This document shows, one piece after another, positions 42,331 to 50,422 of a stretch of DNA of 64,000 nt (its first letter is position 1; each line of letters opens with the position of its first letter). Origin of the DNA: Clostridia bacterium (lineage in GTDB: Bacteria > Bacillota > Clostridia > Christensenellales > Aristaeellaceae); the NCBI GenBank assembly GCA_017484085.1, contig JAFUTW010000020.1, positions 1 through 64,000 of the forward strand, given 5' to 3'. The notes under the pieces were generated by a model. That model had not been told where the DNA came from and ran no database searches. It saw nothing but the letters and a program-made list of their open reading frames with translations. Made by a program: the position numbers and the translations under genes.

Positions 42331-43035
42331 ATGGCTGTTCCCACCCCGCATATCACCGCAAAAGAAGGCGATTTCGCGCGTACCGTGCTGATGCCCGGCG
42401 ACCCGCTGCGCAGCCGCTTTATCGCGGAAACCTACCTGGAAAACCCGGTGCTCGTCAACAACACGCGCGGCGTGCAGGGATATACCGGCACCTATAAAGG
42501 CAAGCGCGTCTCTGTCATGGCCAGCGGCATGGGCATCCCCTCGATCGGCATCTATTCCTACGAGCTGTTCAATTTCTACGGTGTGGAGAACATCATCCGC
42601 GTCGGTACGGCCGGCGGCATCGGCGATACCGTCCACATCCGCGACGTGGTCTTCGGCATGAGCGCCTACACCAACTCCAACTTCGGACGGCAGTACGGCT
42701 TTGACGGCAATGTGGCCCCCTGCTGCTCCTTCAAGCTGCTGGATGCCGCTGTGAAAGCCGCGCGGCAACTCGGCATCGAGCCCAATGTCGGTGCGCTCTA
42801 CTCCTCCGATATCTTTTATGACGAGGCCGGCAACGCGCAGATCATGAAAAAACTGGGCGTGCTCGCCACCGAGATGGAGGCCGCCGGGCTGTACATGAAC
42901 GCCGCGCGCGCCGGCAAGAACGCGCTGGCGATCTGCACGATCTCCGACCACCTCTTTACCGGCGAATCCCTCCCGGCAGAGGAGCGGCAGACGACCTTCA
43001 CCCAGATGATGGAGATCGCGCTGGAAATCGCGTAA
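42331..43035 (+). CDS. deoD: Purine-nucleoside phosphorylase, DeoD type
   Basis: A 234-residue hexameric-type purine nucleoside phosphorylase. It splits purine (deoxy)ribonucleosides with phosphate into base and (deoxy)ribose 1-phosphate for salvage. Landmarks are TPHITAKEGDFARTVLMPGDPLR-type N-terminus, ASGMGIPSIGIYSYEL, IIRVGTAGGIGD, and the active-site ATEMEAAGLY and TISDHLFTGE with Asp204-equivalent. AAGGAGGTCTC precedes the ATG. It lies 70 bp before ybaK-dppA and shares their strand with no terminator between, so the three may be co-transcribed. Confidence 0.97.
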   Translation: MAVPTPHITAKEGDFARTVLMPGDPLRSRFIAETYLENPVLVNNTRGVQGYTGTYKGKRVSVMASGMGIPSIGIYSYELFNFYGVENIIRVGTAGGIGDTVHIRDVVFGMSAYTNSNFGRQYGFDGNVAPCCSFKLLDAAVKAARQLGIEPNVGALYSSDIFYDEAGNAQIMKKLGVLATEMEAAGLYMNAARAGKNALAICTISDHLFTGESLPAEERQTTFTQMMEIALEIA

Positions 43036-43108
43036 CCGCCGGGTTTTCGGAGAAACAGGCGGCAGCGCTCTTTCTCCGGAGTTGACTGATCAAAAGGAGA
43101 CTTTTCCC

Positions 43109-43594
43109 ATGTCCATCGAACGGGCCAGAGCGCATCTGGCTGCCTTCGGTCTTGAAGACCGCATCCTTGAATTCGACGTCTCCAGCGCCACGGTCGCCCT
43201 GGCTGCGCAGGCCGTCGGATGCGAGCCGGAGCACATCGTCAAGACCCTCTCCTTTGAAAAAGGGGAGGGTGCCCTTCTGATCCTCGCTGCCGGAACAGCG
43301 CGGATCGACAACCAGAAGTTCAAACAGCGCTTTTGCATGAAGGCGAAAATGCTGAGTGCCGAGCGCGTAGAGCCGCTGACCGGGCACGGCATCGGCGGTG
43401 TCTGTCCGTTTGGGATCCCGGACGCTGCAGAGGTCTGGCTGGATGAGTCCGTCCGCGGGCTCGACCCCGTTTATCCCGCCGCGGGAACCCCGAACAGCGC
43501 CGTACGCCTATCTGTCGATGAACTGGAACGGGCCAGTGGCGCCTTGGGATGGGTGGATGTATGTAAAATGCCTTTAAAGGAGGAAAATATATGA
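43109..43594 (+). CDS. ybaK: YbaK/EbsC-type Cys-tRNA(Pro) deacylase family protein
   Basis: A 161-residue protein of the aminoacyl-tRNA editing family. Members hydrolyse Cys-tRNA-Pro or related misacylated tRNAs in trans, raising translation accuracy. The family layout is visible: an N-terminal helix, EHIVKTLSFEKGEGALLILAAG with the conserved lysine of the VKT motif, TGHGIGGVCPFG, and the closing WVDVCKMP strand. The ATG at 43109 lies 8 bp after AAAAGGAGA. It overlaps the dppA start by 4 bp. The exact tRNA substrate is not decidable from sequence. Confidence 0.88.
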   Translation: MSIERARAHLAAFGLEDRILEFDVSSATVALAAQAVGCEPEHIVKTLSFEKGEGALLILAAGTARIDNQKFKQRFCMKAKMLSAERVEPLTGHGIGGVCPFGIPDAAEVWLDESVRGLDPVYPAAGTPNSAVRLSVDELERASGALGWVDVCKMPLKEENI

Positions 43595-44400
43595 GACGGA
43601 TCTTTATCTCCTCGGATATCGAGGGCACCTGCGGGATCGCCCACTGGGACGAAACCGAGCTGAGCAAGCCGGATCACGCGTACTTTGCCAAACAGATGAC
43701 CCGGGAGGTTTCCGCTGCCTGCGAAGGCGCCCTTTCTGCCGGCGCAGACGATATCCTCATCAAGGATGCTCATGACAGCGCACGCAACATCCTTCCGGAT
43801 GAACTGCCGCGCGGCATCTCCATCTTCCGCGGCTGGGGCAGCGATATCCATTCCATGATGTCCGGCATCGACGAAAGCTTCTCCGGATGCTTTTTCACAG
43901 GCTATCACTCCTCCTCCAACACGGATACCAACCCCCTTTCCCATACACACAATACGCGCAACACCTCCATCCGCGTCAACGGGATACAGACCAGCGAAAT
44001 GCTGATGAACGCTTACTCCGCAGCCCTTTATGACGTCCCCGTCCTGATGGTGACGGGCGACCTGGGGGTCTGTGAGCAGGCAAAGACCCTCCTGCCCAAC
44101 GTTTACACCGTGCCGGTCAGCCGCGGCCGCGGCAACGGATCCATCTCGATCCATCCGCAGGAAGCGGTGGAGCGCATCCGTGAGACAGCACAGAAGGCCA
44201 CCCGCGAAGCGCTGGAGCACCCGGAGCGCTTTCAGCTGAACCTGCCCTCCAAATTCGACTGTGAGGTCGAGTTCATCCACCATTACGCCGCCCGCCGGGC
44301 CTCTTTCTTCCCGGGCGTGCGTCAGACAGGCCCCAGGTCCGTTATCTTCTCTTCCGACTCCTGGTATGACTGCCTGCGCTTCTTCATGTTCTGCCTGTAA
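43591..44400 (+). CDS. dppA: M55-family D-aminopeptidase (DppA type)
   Basis: A 269-residue zinc peptidase of family M55. The B. subtilis prototype DppA releases N-terminal D-alanine from small peptides and is thought to use D-amino-acid dipeptides when nutrients run short. Metal-binding motifs are SDIEGTCGI (8-16), KDAHDSARN (around 58-66) and GYHSS, with HTHNTRNTSI next. No signal peptide is present, so it acts in the cytoplasm. The start overlaps ybaK by 4 bp and has AAAGGAGG upstream. No dipeptide ABC transporter follows, unlike the dpp operon of Bacillus. Confidence 0.92.
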   Translation: MRRIFISSDIEGTCGIAHWDETELSKPDHAYFAKQMTREVSAACEGALSAGADDILIKDAHDSARNILPDELPRGISIFRGWGSDIHSMMSGIDESFSGCFFTGYHSSSNTDTNPLSHTHNTRNTSIRVNGIQTSEMLMNAYSAALYDVPVLMVTGDLGVCEQAKTLLPNVYTVPVSRGRGNGSISIHPQEAVERIRETAQKATREALEHPERFQLNLPSKFDCEVEFIHHYAARRASFFPGVRQTGPRSVIFSSDSWYDCLRFFMFCL

Positions 44401-44526
44401 GACACCTTTTGTGTAAATGCTTATCTGAATATATCAATAACAGGTGTTGAATATGACTGGCCCTATGACATGATGAATCGCATGTCAGCAGTGACATCCG
44501 CCCCAAGTAAGGCGTAAGTGATATTA

Positions 44527-44553
44527 GCCGCACACAGCTGTGCGGCGTTTTTA
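44527..44553 (+). terminator. Rho-independent terminator of the deoD-ybaK-dppA unit
   Basis: GCCGCACA pairs with TGTGCGGC around CAGC-type loop, followed by GTTTTTA. The 125 bp between dppA and this site hold a GACATG/CATGTC hairpin near 44465 and no gene. Confidence 0.85.
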
Positions 44554-44602
44554 TGTGCATCTTTCAGGTTTAATCTTTTTTAATGACCCCTTCTGCTTCC
44601 AG

Positions 44603-44631
44603 TTGAAACCGGAGCCCGTGCCGTTTATAAT
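44603..44631 (+). promoter_or_regulatory. Promoter of the ribokinase-family gene
   Basis: TTGAAA (44603-44608), 17 bp, TATAAT (44626-44631). Confidence 0.82.
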
Positions 44632-44675
44632 CCTTTTATCAGAATCTGTCACGGACAGACAAAGGAGATAAGATT

Positions 44676-45608
44676 ATGAAACAGAAAGTTACCGTTTTCG
44701 GCAGCTTTGTCGTGGATCTGATGACGCGCTCTCCCCGCCTCCCCGTCCCCGGTGAGACGGTAAAGGGCAGCTTCTTTAAGCAGGGTGCCGGCGGAAAGGG
44801 CTTTAACCAGGGGATCGCGGCGCACAAGGCCGGCGCTGACGTCTCCATGATCACCAAGCTGGGTCGGGATTCCCTATCCCGCGTCGCGCTGGACGCGATG
44901 GAAGCGGTGGGGCTCTCCCAGGACTGCCTCTTCTGGCATGATGAAGCGCCGACCGGCGTTGCGCTGATCCTGGTCGATGAAAAGACCAGCCAGAATGAGA
45001 TCGTCATCGTCCCCGGCGCCTGCGCAACGATCACTCCGGAGGATATCGCTTCCGTCCGTCAGCGCATCCTGGATTCCGCCTATGTGCTGCTCCAGCTGGA
45101 GGTCAACCAGGACGCCAACGAAAGCGTCGCGGCGCTGTGCAAGGCAAACGGCGTCCGCCTCATCGTCAATACTGCCCCCTTCCAGCCCGTATCGGATGAG
45201 TTCCTGTCCGGCTGTTATCTGGTTACGCCGAACGAGGTGGAGGCTGAGGAACTGACCGGCGTTCCCGTCACCGATCTTAACGGCGCCGACCGCGCAGCGC
45301 AGGTTTTCTTTTCCAAGGGCGTGCAGAATGTGCTGATTACCCTGGGCGGCAGGGGCGTCTATCTGAATGACGGCAGCCACTCCGAAATTATCCCCGCTTA
45401 TAGCGTCAAAGCCATTGACACCACCGGTGCAGGCGACGCCTTCAACGGCGGCCTTCTGGCAGCTCTCGCAGAAGGCATGGACCTCCGCAGGGCCGCCGCC
45501 TTTGCAAACGCCGTAGCCGCGCTGTCCGTACAAAAGCTGGGAACGACCCCTTCTATGCCCACCAGAGCGGAGATCGACGCGTTTATCGCCGCAAATCCCT
45601 GCAAATAA
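44676..45608 (+). CDS. rbsK: PfkB-family sugar kinase, ribokinase type
   Basis: A 310-residue kinase of the PfkB family, closest in layout to ribokinase, which phosphorylates ribose at O5. The N-terminal motif GAGGKGFNQGIAAHKAGADV binds sugar; the C-terminal DTTGAGDAFNGG holds the catalytic Asp and the anion hole; LQLEVNQD and ITLGGRGVYL are further landmarks. GGAGATAAGATT precedes the ATG. Nucleoside phosphorylase upstream makes ribose 1-phosphate, so a pentose salvage link is plausible, but no ribose transporter is adjacent and other PfkB substrates are possible. Confidence 0.87.
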   Translation: MKQKVTVFGSFVVDLMTRSPRLPVPGETVKGSFFKQGAGGKGFNQGIAAHKAGADVSMITKLGRDSLSRVALDAMEAVGLSQDCLFWHDEAPTGVALILVDEKTSQNEIVIVPGACATITPEDIASVRQRILDSAYVLLQLEVNQDANESVAALCKANGVRLIVNTAPFQPVSDEFLSGCYLVTPNEVEAEELTGVPVTDLNGADRAAQVFFSKGVQNVLITLGGRGVYLNDGSHSEIIPAYSVKAIDTTGAGDAFNGGLLAALAEGMDLRRAAAFANAVAALSVQKLGTTPSMPTRAEIDAFIAANPCK

Positions 45609-45616
45609 TACAAAAA

Positions 45617-45748
45617 GCCCGTTTTATCTGAAATCTGCTCATTCAGTATACCCTTGTCTTTCCAAAAAAGCTCCCCTCAAAGGGGAGCTGTCACCGGAGG
45701 TGACCGAAGGGTTTATGAATCAGGCAGGATCCTCAGAATAAAACGGGC
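45617..45748 (-). terminator. tpiA terminator split by an inserted repeat
   Basis: Arms GCCCGTTTTAT-CTGA (45617-45631) and TCAG-AATAAAACGGGC (45733-45748) are complementary except for one extra base. On the minus strand the second arm ends before TTTTTG, a terminator layout for tpiA, but the loop is about 100 nt because a repeat unit sits inside. Confidence 0.65.
45641..45720. repeat. Dispersed hairpin repeat inside the tpiA terminator
   Basis: Ends ATTCAGTATACCCTT and AAGGGTTTATGAAT are imperfect inverted repeats. Inside are AGCTCCCCT/AGGGGAGCT (45669-45689) and GTCACC/GGTGAC (45690-45704). The AAACCCTT end and paired hairpins resemble the A/B modules elsewhere in the window. Confidence 0.7.
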
Positions 45749-45765
45749 GTTTCAATACCGTTCTC

Positions 45766-46515
45766 TCAGAGATCGTAGCGGACGACCTTGGAGAAGTCTT
45801 CCGCCTTCAGGCTTGCGCCGCCGATGAGGCCGCCGTCGATTTCCGGCTGAGCCATCAGGCCCTTGGCGTTCTTGGGATTCATGGAGCCGCCGTACTGGAT
45901 CCGAACTTCATCCGCGGCATCACCGTAGACGCTGCGGATCGCCTTGCGGATGACGCCGATGGTCTCATTGGCCTGCTCATCCGTAGCCGTGAGGCCCGTT
46001 CCGATGGCCCAGACCGGCTCATAAGCGATGACGACCTTGGCCACCTGCTCGGCGGTGAGGCCGGTCAGCGCGGTCAGCGTCTGGTAGGTAACGAGCGCAT
46101 CCGTATATCCCGCCTCGCGCTCTTCCTTCTTTTCACCGACGCAGATGATGGGCGTAAGCCCCGCGGCGACCGCAGCCAGGGCGCGCAGGTTAACGGTGGC
46201 ATCCGTCTCGCCGAAGTACTGACGGCGTTCGCTGTGGCCGAGGATGACGTACTCGACGCCGCTCTCCTTCAGCATCGCCGCGCTGAGCTCGCCGGTAAAG
46301 GCGCCGCTCTCTTTCCAGTGCATGTTTTCCGCGCCGAGCTTCACGTTCGTGCCCGCAATGACTTCCTTCACCGCGGCAAAGTCGACAGCAGGAGTGCAGA
46401 CGACGACATCGCAAGGAGCGTCCTTCACCAGCGGAATCAGGGCGGTGACCAGTTCTTTTGCCTCGCTGGGGGTCTTATTCATCTTCCAGTTTCCGGCAAT
46501 GATAGGCTTGCGCAT
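45766..46515 (-). CDS. tpiA: Triose-phosphate isomerase
   Basis: A 249-residue glycolytic enzyme interconverting dihydroxyacetone phosphate and glyceraldehyde 3-phosphate. Catalytic residues are visible: Asn and Lys in AGNWKMNKT (Lys12), His in ILGHSERR, and Glu in AYEPVWAIGTG followed by the mobile loop. The phosphate-binding GGSMNPKN and GLIGGASL complete the family. GGAGGAACAATACCC precedes the ATG. It follows pgk on the same strand 86 bp downstream, as in many glycolytic operons, with gap elsewhere. Confidence 0.98.
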   Translation of the reverse strand: MRKPIIAGNWKMNKTPSEAKELVTALIPLVKDAPCDVVVCTPAVDFAAVKEVIAGTNVKLGAENMHWKESGAFTGELSAAMLKESGVEYVILGHSERRQYFGETDATVNLRALAAVAAGLTPIICVGEKKEEREAGYTDALVTYQTLTALTGLTAEQVAKVVIAYEPVWAIGTGLTATDEQANETIGVIRKAIRSVYGDAADEVRIQYGGSMNPKNAKGLMAQPEIDGGLIGGASLKAEDFSKVVRYDL

Positions 46516-46601
46516 GGGTATTGTTCCTCCTTTGATCTGCTTTGGATCCCTTCAATTGAAAGGAAGGGAAACCGCCGGCAAACACCGACGGTTTTCTTTT
46601 T

Positions 46602-47804
46602 TTATTTCTCGTCCAGGCACGCGACGCCGGGCAGCACCTTGCCCTCCAGATACTCCAGAGAAGCGCCGCCGCCGGTGGAAATATGGGTCATCTTGTCGCC
46701 CAGGCCCATCTGCTCAACAGCCGCCGCGGAATCGCCGCCGCCGATGATCGTAACGGCTTCGCTCTCTGCCAGCGCCTTCGCAACGGCGAGGGTACCGGCC
46801 GCCAGCGTCGGATTCTCAAAGACGCCCATGGGGCCGTTCCAGATGACGGTCTTGGCGCTCTTCACGGCATCCGCAAACAGCTCGCAGCTCTTGGGGCCGA
46901 TATCGCAGCCTTCCATATCGTCCGGGATCGCATCCACGGAAACGACCTTGGTGTCCACCGGTGCGTCGATCGGATCCGGGAAGGAGGGCACGCAAACCGT
47001 GTCGACCGGCAGCAGCAGCTTCACGCCCTTCTGCTCCGCCTTCTTCATCATCTCCGCGCAGTAGTCGATCTTGCTCTCGTCCAGCAGGCTGTGGCCGACG
47101 CCGTAGCCCTTGGCCTTGAGGAAGGTAAACGCCATGCCGCCGCCGATGATCAGCGTATCGACCTTCTCCAGCATGTTGTCGATGACGTTCAGCTTGTCCA
47201 CGACCTTCGCGCCGCCCAGAACGGCCACGAAAGGACGGTCCGCATTCTCCAGCGCCTTGCCCATGATGGACAGCTCTTTGCCGATGAGGTAGCCGGCCAC
47301 GCAGGGGGAGAGGAACTTGGTCACGCCTTCCGTGGAGCAGTGCGCACGGTGGCAGGAACCGAAGGCGTCATCCACATAGCAGTCCGCCAGGGAAGCCAGC
47401 TCGCGGGAGAAATCCTCGATGTTCTTGGTCTCTTCCTTGCGGAAGCGGGTGTTCTGCAGAAGGACGACATCGCCCTCCTTCATGGCCGCCACGGCCGCCT
47501 TGGCGTTGTCGCCCACGACGGTGTCGTCATTTGCGAAGACGACGGGCTGGCCCAGCAGCTCGGACAAGCGGACCGCCACGGGCGCCAGGGAGAACTTCTC
47601 TTCCGGCCCGTTCTTCGGCTTGCCGAGGTGGCTGCAGAGGATGACCTTGCCGCCGTCCGCGATGAGCTTTTTGATGGTGGGCAGCGCCGCCACGATGCGC
47701 TTGTCATTCGTGATCTTGCCGTCCTTCATGGGGACGTTGAAATCGCAGCGTACGAGGACGCGCAGGCCCTTTACCTGGATATCGTCTACTGTCTTTTTAG
47801 CCAT
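46602..47804 (-). CDS. pgk: Phosphoglycerate kinase
   Basis: A 400-residue phosphoglycerate kinase, which forms ATP and 3-phosphoglycerate from 1,3-bisphosphoglycerate. Visible blocks are [23 protein letters not shown], the nucleotide-binding [14 protein letters not shown] and the hinge/C-domain motifs [11 protein letters not shown] and [31 protein letters not shown] precedes the ATG. It has a good promoter about 70 bp upstream and leads the pgk-tpiA unit. Confidence 0.98.
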   Translation of the reverse strand: MAKKTVDDIQVKGLRVLVRCDFNVPMKDGKITNDKRIVAALPTIKKLIADGGKVILCSHLGKPKNGPEEKFSLAPVAVRLSELLGQPVVFANDDTVVGDNAKAAVAAMKEGDVVLLQNTRFRKEETKNIEDFSRELASLADCYVDDAFGSCHRAHCSTEGVTKFLSPCVAGYLIGKELSIMGKALENADRPFVAVLGGAKVVDKLNVIDNMLEKVDTLIIGGGMAFTFLKAKGYGVGHSLLDESKIDYCAEMMKKAEQKGVKLLLPVDTVCVPSFPDPIDAPVDTKVVSVDAIPDDMEGCDIGPKSCELFADAVKSAKTVIWNGPMGVFENPTLAAGTLAVAKALAESEAVTIIGGGDSAAAVEQMGLGDKMTHISTGGGASLEYLEGKVLPGVACLDEK

Positions 47805-47858
47805 AACCGATTCCTCCCGTTGAACAGTTGTATTGTTGTGTTTTTCACGATCGGGGCT

Positions 47859-47887
47859 ATTCTATCATTCTTTCAGTGGAATGTCAA
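47859..47887 (-). promoter_or_regulatory. Promoter of pgk-tpiA
   Basis: TTGACA (47882-47887), 17 bp, TAGAAT (47859-47864) on the minus strand. Confidence 0.85.
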
Positions 47888-47905
47888 AACAAACCGGACT
47901 TTTGC

Positions 47906-47937
47906 AAAAAGAATCCCTCTCCTTTTAAGAGAGGGAA
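47906..47937 (-). terminator. Terminator of the M23 peptidase gene
   Basis: CCCTCTC pairs with GAGAGGG around a 7-nt loop (47915-47935); on the minus strand ATTCTTTTT follows. It ends just before the pgk promoter. Confidence 0.88.
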
Positions 47938-47956
47938 GTCTTTGCTTGTGAAAAGC

Positions 47957-49309
47957 TTACGCGGCAGGCGGAAGAGTCGCTTCCGGGACCGGCGTTTCCT
48001 CTGCTGCGGGCGCCTCTTCGGTGGCAGCGGGTTCCTCAGCTACTTCCGGTTCAGCCTCCTCGGCAAAACCGTAGCCTTCCGGCGCCTCCGTCTCTTCAAC
48101 GATGTTGATCACGGGTTCCGGCGTCGCTTCGGCAGCGATCCTTGCGGCTTCCTCGGCCTCGGCTTCCGCCTTGGCCCGCTCTTCCGCTTCCTCGCGCATG
48201 CGCTGCGCTTCATCCACAGCCTCCTGCGTCACAGCCTGACGGCCGCTCGGCTGGATATTCAGCGCCTGCCTCATGTACTCGTAGGGGCAATCGCTCTCCA
48301 GAACCGCGTTGCGGTAGGGATTGGAGGAGGTGTGACGGCCCTTGCGCAGCTCGACGTGCACATAGTGGGAACCGCCGACGTGCTTGATGCCCTGCGCCTT
48401 GTAGTTCGCGTTGTTGTAGATGCCGGCAATGATGCCCTTGCCGCCCTCATAGGCGATGACATCGGAAGCCGTCACCATATCGCCGCGCTTCACCTGGATA
48501 TCGCCGCAGTGGAGGTAGAGCAGCGTGATGTCCAGATCCTCGCTGTAGATGCCGACGGTGCCGTTGGAGTCGCCCGCACGGGTGACCACGCCGCCGAGGA
48601 TCGCATGCAGCGGAGCGCCCTTCATATAGACGAAGTCGATGCCCTCGTGGATGCCGGAGTATCCGTAGGTGCTGGAACTGTAGCGGGTCTTGCCCGTCTC
48701 ATACTGATTATCCTTGAGCTCTGTTCCGACTGCGACATAGCTCTTGGTGACCTTTTCCTTGACATCGCCGTTCTTATCGGTGTACTTCTTGACCGTCGCG
48801 ACCTGCTTCATCTTCTTGCGCATATCGCGGATCTGCTCGCAGTACTGTCCGTAGAACATCGCCGTCTCGCCGACGTCCGCGCCGTAGAGGCGCTCGCGCA
48901 TCGCGTCCGTGATATCCAGGACGATGGGTGCGATCGCCAGCGTTCCGCCTTCATCCATCACGAAATACTCCTCAGGCACCTTGCTGTCGAAGGGCTGAAG
49001 GAGATAATTGCCGTGGTTGTAGGCATAAACGTCGTCATAATACGTCACCTTGCGCGTCCTCTTGTAACGGGATGCGCTGACAAAGGTGAGCTTTCCGGTT
49101 TCCGTCTTAATAAGCCCTTCCGGTTCGGGTGTCGGCAGCGCAGCGCTGGCGGCGGTGGTGCCGGGCTCAACCAGCAGGCCCGTCTGCTCTAACGCCGTCT
49201 TCTTTCCGTTATTCTGCGCAGGCTCATCCGCCGCTTCGATGTCTGCGAGGGCGCAGCAGCAAGCCAGCGTAAGCACCAGCATGAGAAGGACAGCTAATAC
49301 TTTCTTCAT
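47957..49309 (-). CDS. Exported M23-family (LytM-type) peptidase
   Basis: A 450-residue secreted protein. A signal peptide (1-22, ending CCCALA) precedes a spacer and a region of no clear family. The M23 domain (about 225-345) keeps the zinc ligands: HEGIDF (HxxxD) and HYVHVEL (HxH), with LYLHC and GGSH between, so it is probably catalytically active on peptidoglycan cross-links. Residues about 375-450 are Ala/Glu/Pro-rich and may span the wall. No LysM or choline-binding module is seen. It is transcribed alone from a promoter overlapped by a palindrome at 49333-49346. Confidence 0.88.
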   Translation of the reverse strand: MKKVLAVLLMLVLTLACCCALADIEAADEPAQNNGKKTALEQTGLLVEPGTTAASAALPTPEPEGLIKTETGKLTFVSASRYKRTRKVTYYDDVYAYNHGNYLLQPFDSKVPEEYFVMDEGGTLAIAPIVLDITDAMRERLYGADVGETAMFYGQYCEQIRDMRKKMKQVATVKKYTDKNGDVKEKVTKSYVAVGTELKDNQYETGKTRYSSSTYGYSGIHEGIDFVYMKGAPLHAILGGVVTRAGDSNGTVGIYSEDLDITLLYLHCGDIQVKRGDMVTASDVIAYEGGKGIIAGIYNNANYKAQGIKHVGGSHYVHVELRKGRHTSSNPYRNAVLESDCPYEYMRQALNIQPSGRQAVTQEAVDEAQRMREEAEERAKAEAEAEEAARIAAEATPEPVINIVEETEAPEGYGFAEEAEPEVAEEPAATEEAPAAEETPVPEATLPPAA

Positions 49310-49332
49310 ACCCTACTCCTCCGAATTATGAG

Positions 49333-49346
49333 TATTGTTAACAATA
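49333..49346. promoter_or_regulatory. Candidate operator at the M23 gene start site
   Basis: The 14-bp perfect palindrome TATTGTTAACAATA lies between the -10 box and the ribosome binding site of the M23 gene, around the expected +1. Confidence 0.5.
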
Positions 49347-49373
49347 TTATAACAAAATTGAAACAAAAATCAA
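49346..49373 (-). promoter_or_regulatory. Promoter of the M23 peptidase gene
   Basis: TTGATT (49368-49373), 16 bp, TATAAT (49346-49351) on the minus strand, overlapping the end of the upstream exonuclease gene. Confidence 0.75.
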
Positions 49374-50422
49374 CCCTTTTTCGTCGGAAAATTCTGTTTA
49401 GGTGAAACCCGGCGTACCTCTTCCATGCAAAGCCTGTGGTGGCGTTTGGCCGGCGGAGTCAGAAGAAAGAGACGGTATGCCTCCTTCACGGCTGCCGCTT
49501 CATCTTCGGCGGCAAGGAGGACCCTCTGATGCATGATCAGACAGCCGTTGCTCCCACGCTTCAGATGCATCTGGCCTTCCGCTTTTCCGTGCTGCGGGCA
49601 CTGTCCGATCGCCTCATACCGGTCTCTCCCCGCGTCAAACCAGGGGACGATGAAGCTAGTTTTTCTTCCGCACAAGGGACAGAGCAGGTTGGTGACGGCG
49701 TCGTCCCGCAGCGCATCGGTCTGAACCGTGTGCCGGGTCGGCCTGGACCGGAGGACCGAATCGGCGATGCGCCGTTCCCTCTCCAGTATTCCGGACAGCT
49801 CTGCCCTTTTTTCTTCTCCCAGACCCTCCAGCGCGGCGGAGACAGCCGGCAGCAGCGCCGCTGTGCATTCCGCGTCATAGACCGCTCTGTGCGCCGGGAC
49901 CTCCAGCAGCGTACCGGTCTCCTCCAGCGCGGCATGCAGGTTCATCTGCCGGTGCGCATCACCGAAGTGCGCATAGCCGAAGACGAGCTGCGCATCCAGC
50001 GGCGGTGAAAACGGCGAGGGCTGCATATAGTATTCCAAATTCCGGCGCAGCACGGGATAGTCGTCTCTTCCCCAGGTAATCAGCTGGGCAGCGTCGCCGC
50101 AGAAGCGCATGAAATCCGCTATGACCTCCGGAAAGGAACGCCCGGAGGAAAGCTCCTGTTCCGTGATGCCCGTCACCTGCCGGATATGCTTGTCCACCCG
50201 TTTGTAAAGCCTGGGACAGATCAGTTCGCTGAAGCGGTCCGTGATCTCACCCTGCGGGCCGAGCCTGCAGGCGCCGATCTCGATGATTTCATGGGGCATC
50301 CTCAGGTTCGGCGCATAGCTGTTCTGGTTCCATTCCAGGTCAAAGACGACAATGCCGTCTGTCTTCTCATCAAACAGGGCTCTCAGCGCTTCAAGAGGGT
50401 TTTCTCTCATTTCGTTCTTCAC
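49370..50422 (-). CDS. DEDDh-type 3'-5' exonuclease with C-terminal Cys-rich domain
   Basis: A 350-residue protein. Residues about 20-200 form a DnaQ/RNase T-like exonuclease: VVFDLEWNQ supplies the first D and E, HEIIEIGACRLG follows, then the middle block ITWGRDDYPVLRRN and HRAVYDAECT supplies the last H and D. This arrangement fits the KapD/ERI1-like group, which trims RNA or DNA 3' ends. The C-terminal part holds CPLC and CPQH pairs with an intervening basic stretch, suggesting a nucleic-acid-binding zinc ribbon. The GTG start overlaps the DapA-family stop by 4 bp; an ATG twelve bases later is an alternative. Confidence 0.8.
   Translation of the reverse strand: MKNEMRENPLEALRALFDEKTDGIVVFDLEWNQNSYAPNLRMPHEIIEIGACRLGPQGEITDRFSELICPRLYKRVDKHIRQVTGITEQELSSGRSFPEVIADFMRFCGDAAQLITWGRDDYPVLRRNLEYYMQPSPFSPPLDAQLVFGYAHFGDAHRQMNLHAALEETGTLLEVPAHRAVYDAECTAALLPAVSAALEGLGEEKRAELSGILERERRIADSVLRSRPTRHTVQTDALRDDAVTNLLCPLCGRKTSFIVPWFDAGRDRYEAIGQCPQHGKAEGQMHLKRGSNGCLIMHQRVLLAAEDEAAAVKEAYRLFLLTPPAKRHHRLCMEEVRRVSPKQNFPTKKG

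Noticed and set aside
46560-46600. Terminator between pgk and tpiA
   Set aside because: The hairpin AACCG...CGGTT has its T-run on the plus strand only, whereas both genes are transcribed from the minus strand.
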